Shown: piece after piece, positions 62,868-64,000 of the stretch
Layout of the letters: each line of letters begins with the position of its first letter
Numbering within the stretch: the first letter of the stretch is position 1
NCBI GenBank assembly: GCA_002840155.1
Contig: PGZH01000006.1
Span: 1 to 64,000, forward strand
Direction of reading: 5' to 3'
DNA from: Gammaproteobacteria bacterium HGW-Gammaproteobacteria-13
GTDB taxonomy: Bacteria > Pseudomonadota > Gammaproteobacteria > Pseudomonadales > Pseudomonadaceae
DNA: 64,000 bases
Program-made: the position numbers and the translations under genes
Notes under the pieces: generated by a model
Told to the model about the DNA's origin: nothing
The model's database searches: none
What the model saw: the letters and a program-made list of their open reading frames with translations, nothing else

Positions 62868-63288
62868 CGACAATCTGGAAAACCTGGTGCGCAGCGGCGG
62901 CCTCAAAGCTGAACCGCCGGACCATAAGGAGTGTGAGGGGCTGCTGACGTCAGCGGTAGATCGCTTGAAGGATGCTCACATCTCCGCACTGTCCTTCGCC
63001 AGTCGCTTCGACCTGGCCTACAACGCGGCTCACGCCCTGGCATTGACGGCTATGCGCCTGCGGGGCTACCGCTCAGATCGCCGCTACTTGGTGTTTCAGT
63101 GTTTGGTGCACACCCTTGGGCTGAGCAAACCCCAGGTACGCCTATTCGCGCTCTGCCACGAACGCCGCAATCTGGCTGAGTACGAAGGTTATATGGATGT
63201 GGATGAAGCTCTGCTGGCCGAGCTGATAGCGGCAACCGATGCATTGCTGCCACTCGTGCAACAGGCTATGGCGACGGGTAAGGGCTAA
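62857..63288 (+). CDS. HEPN-domain protein (toxin-like partner)
   Basis: An all-helical 143-aa protein with the HEPN-like pattern (RFDLAYNAAHALALTAMRLRGY, then CHERRNLAEYEGYMDVD). The His-x-x-Arg-Asn-x-x-x-Tyr stretch is where other HEPN partners carry the RNase motif, but a canonical R-x4-6-H is not clear, so catalysis is uncertain. Its start overlaps the nucleotidyltransferase gene, as in MNT/HEPN toxin-antitoxin pairs. Confidence 0.72.
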   Translation: MDGNDNLENLVRSGGLKAEPPDHKECEGLLTSAVDRLKDAHISALSFASRFDLAYNAAHALALTAMRLRGYRSDRRYLVFQCLVHTLGLSKPQVRLFALCHERRNLAEYEGYMDVDEALLAELIAATDALLPLVQQAMATGKG

Positions 63289-63312
63289 TCCTTTGGGCCG
63301 CACAGCACTCAT

Positions 63313-63340
63313 GGTGGGAAAACCTTCACGGCTTCCCACC
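63313..63340. repeat. Small inverted repeat after the HEPN gene
   Basis: GGTGGGAA (63313-63320) pairs with TTCCCACC (63333-63340) around 12 nt. It shares the GGTGGG core with the larger repeat next to it and may end the MNT-HEPN transcript. Confidence 0.5.
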
Positions 63341-63367
63341 CTACCCAGCGCCGGCCATTGGTAGACC

Positions 63368-63533
63368 CGTAGGGTGGGTTAGCGCCGCCAACACCGCCCG
63401 CAAATCCACCCGAGACACTGGCGCGGCGCGTAACCCACCAGTCGATGGTGCGTGTTGCGCCGATGGTGGGTTACGCCGCAGGCCGAGTGAGGTGATGCCT
63501 GGTAATCGCCAGATGCGGCTAACCCACCCTACG
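63368..63533. repeat. Nested REP-like inverted repeats
   Basis: The outer arms are 16-nt exact inverted repeats (63368-63383 with 63518-63533, CGTAGGGTGGGTTAGC). Inside are 13-nt exact inverted repeats (63428-63440 with 63464-63476, GCGTAACCCACCA). The GGTGGGTTA core recurs four times. This is a compound intergenic element like REP/BIME or a small MITE; no gene was found in 63289-63639. Confidence 0.75.
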
Positions 63534-63572
63534 AAGGCGGCTTGCAGCAGGTCATTGAGCATTAGCAAAACA

Positions 63573-63597
63573 AAAAGCCGCGCAGTGCGCGGCTTTT
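63573..63597 (-). terminator. Terminator of the truncated EAL gene
   Basis: An 11-bp stem (63573-63583 with 63587-63597) with loop AGT reads on the minus strand into T5. Its core is the exact reverse complement of the tRNA terminator at 53921-53943. Confidence 0.88.
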
Positions 63598-63639
63598 GCT
63601 TTGTTGCCCATCAGCGGCCAATCAGCCCTCACCTAGCCT

Positions 63640-64000
63640 TCAACCATTCTGCCTCTCCACAAACGCTGTAAACGCCCCCAACGGCAGCGGTTTACTAAAC
63701 AGATACCCCTGAAACTGCATACAACCGTTATCAAGCAAAAACTGCTGCTGCGCCTGGGTTTCCACGCCTTCGGCGATCACCGTCATGCCCATGCTTTGCG
63801 CCAGGGCGATTACGGTGCGCACGATGGCTTGGCTGTTGGCATCGGTAAGCAGGTCGCTGACAAAGGAACGGTCGATTTTCAGGGTGTTGAGGGGCAGGCG
63901 TTTGAGGTGGCTGAGGGAGGAGAAGCCGGTGCCGAAGTCGTCCAGGGAGAAACGCACGCCGCGCTCGACCAGTACGGCCATTTTGCGCATCAGATCGTCG
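63640..64000 (-). CDS. EAL-domain phosphodiesterase, 3' part only
   Basis: The last 120 codons of a gene whose start lies beyond the window. The sequence shows the EAL-domain segments [26 protein letters not shown], and VIAEGVET, followed by [12 protein letters not shown]. The EAL motif itself and any GGDEF or sensor parts are outside. It should degrade c-di-GMP. It is a different paralogue from the protein ending at 53823. Confidence 0.92.
   Translation of the reverse strand, partial: DDLMRKMAVLVERGVRFSLDDFGTGFSSLSHLKRLPLNTLKIDRSFVSDLLTDANSQAIVRTVIALAQSMGMTVIAEGVETQAQQQFLLDNGCMQFQGYLFSKPLPLGAFTAFVERQNG

Noticed and set aside
63289-63639. CRISPR array in the repeat region
   Set aside because: Repeats are inverted and irregularly spaced, with no direct repeats or spacers, and no cas gene is present.
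53916-64000. Second copy of the tRNA 3' end (attR)
   Set aside because: No direct repeat of the tRNA end was found by eye in the rest of the window; the right boundary of the island stays unknown.

Overview
The window is a chromosomal segment of a gamma-proteobacterium, almost certainly a Pseudomonas. The order tyrS-M23 peptidase-anmK-erpA-argC-hemJ, coq7-OsmC-vfr-trpCDGE-gph-rpe, murU-amgK//lptD-surA-pdxA-rsmA-apaGH-glpE, prkA-yeaH-spoVR, cca-yfiRNB, folK-folB//plsY-tsaD//rpsU-dnaG-rpoD is the conserved Pseudomonas arrangement, and the codon use is GC-rich. No search could be run; all identities come from reading translations, motifs and gene order.

1-53.9 kb is core genome. It runs from tyrosyl-tRNA synthetase through envelope and wall-recycling genes (M23 endopeptidase, AnmK, bactofilin), arginine and heme enzymes, a run of less characterised oxidoreductase, PLP, DUF805, SDR and AAA genes, ubiquinone hydroxylase Coq7 and the CRP-family regulator Vfr. 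The complete trpEGDC set follows, with a leader peptide that carries three Trp codons ahead of trpE; trpE and trpG are nearly contiguous, without the pyocin block found there in P. aeruginosa. Next come carbon-salvage enzymes (gph, rpe), the MurU/AmgK peptidoglycan-salvage pair, LptD/SurA outer-membrane assembly, PdxA, RsmA, ApaGH, GlpE, the PrkA-YeaH-SpoVR stress operon, the CCA enzyme, the YfiR-YfiN-YfiB c-di-GMP module, folate and phospholipid enzymes, TsaD, and the rpsU-dnaG-rpoD macromolecular-synthesis operon. A large periplasmic-sensor GGDEF-EAL protein closes this part.

53.84-63.6 kb is accessory DNA. It starts at a tRNA with a CAT anticodon, followed by a cluster of GTAC motifs and a stub of a tyrosine-type integrase. 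It then holds (a) an orphan type VI secretion cargo cluster: a PAAR tip with a C-terminal extension, a 343-aa protein with a His-Gly / Ala-Cys pair like clan CD (caspase-like) peptidases, a translationally coupled membrane-anchored candidate immunity protein, a lipoprotein and an anchored CHAP amidase; (b) a two-zinc-module HNH protein; (c) a NERD nuclease-like protein with a topoisomerase zinc ribbon; (d) a 767-aa, AT-rich ABC-type ATPase with a zinc hook and an Arg-Glu-His arrangement like RloC/PrrC anticodon nucleases; (e) a winged-helix/nucleotidyltransferase plus HEPN pair preceded by a perfect 24-bp inverted repeat. Nested REP-like repeats follow. A truncated EAL-domain gene on the minus strand runs off the right end; its terminator is an exact inverted copy of the one after the tRNA.

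The most interesting part is this island: several small conflict systems stacked at one tRNA, with the PAAR/clan-CD-like effector module and the RloC-like nuclease as the strongest candidates for follow-up.
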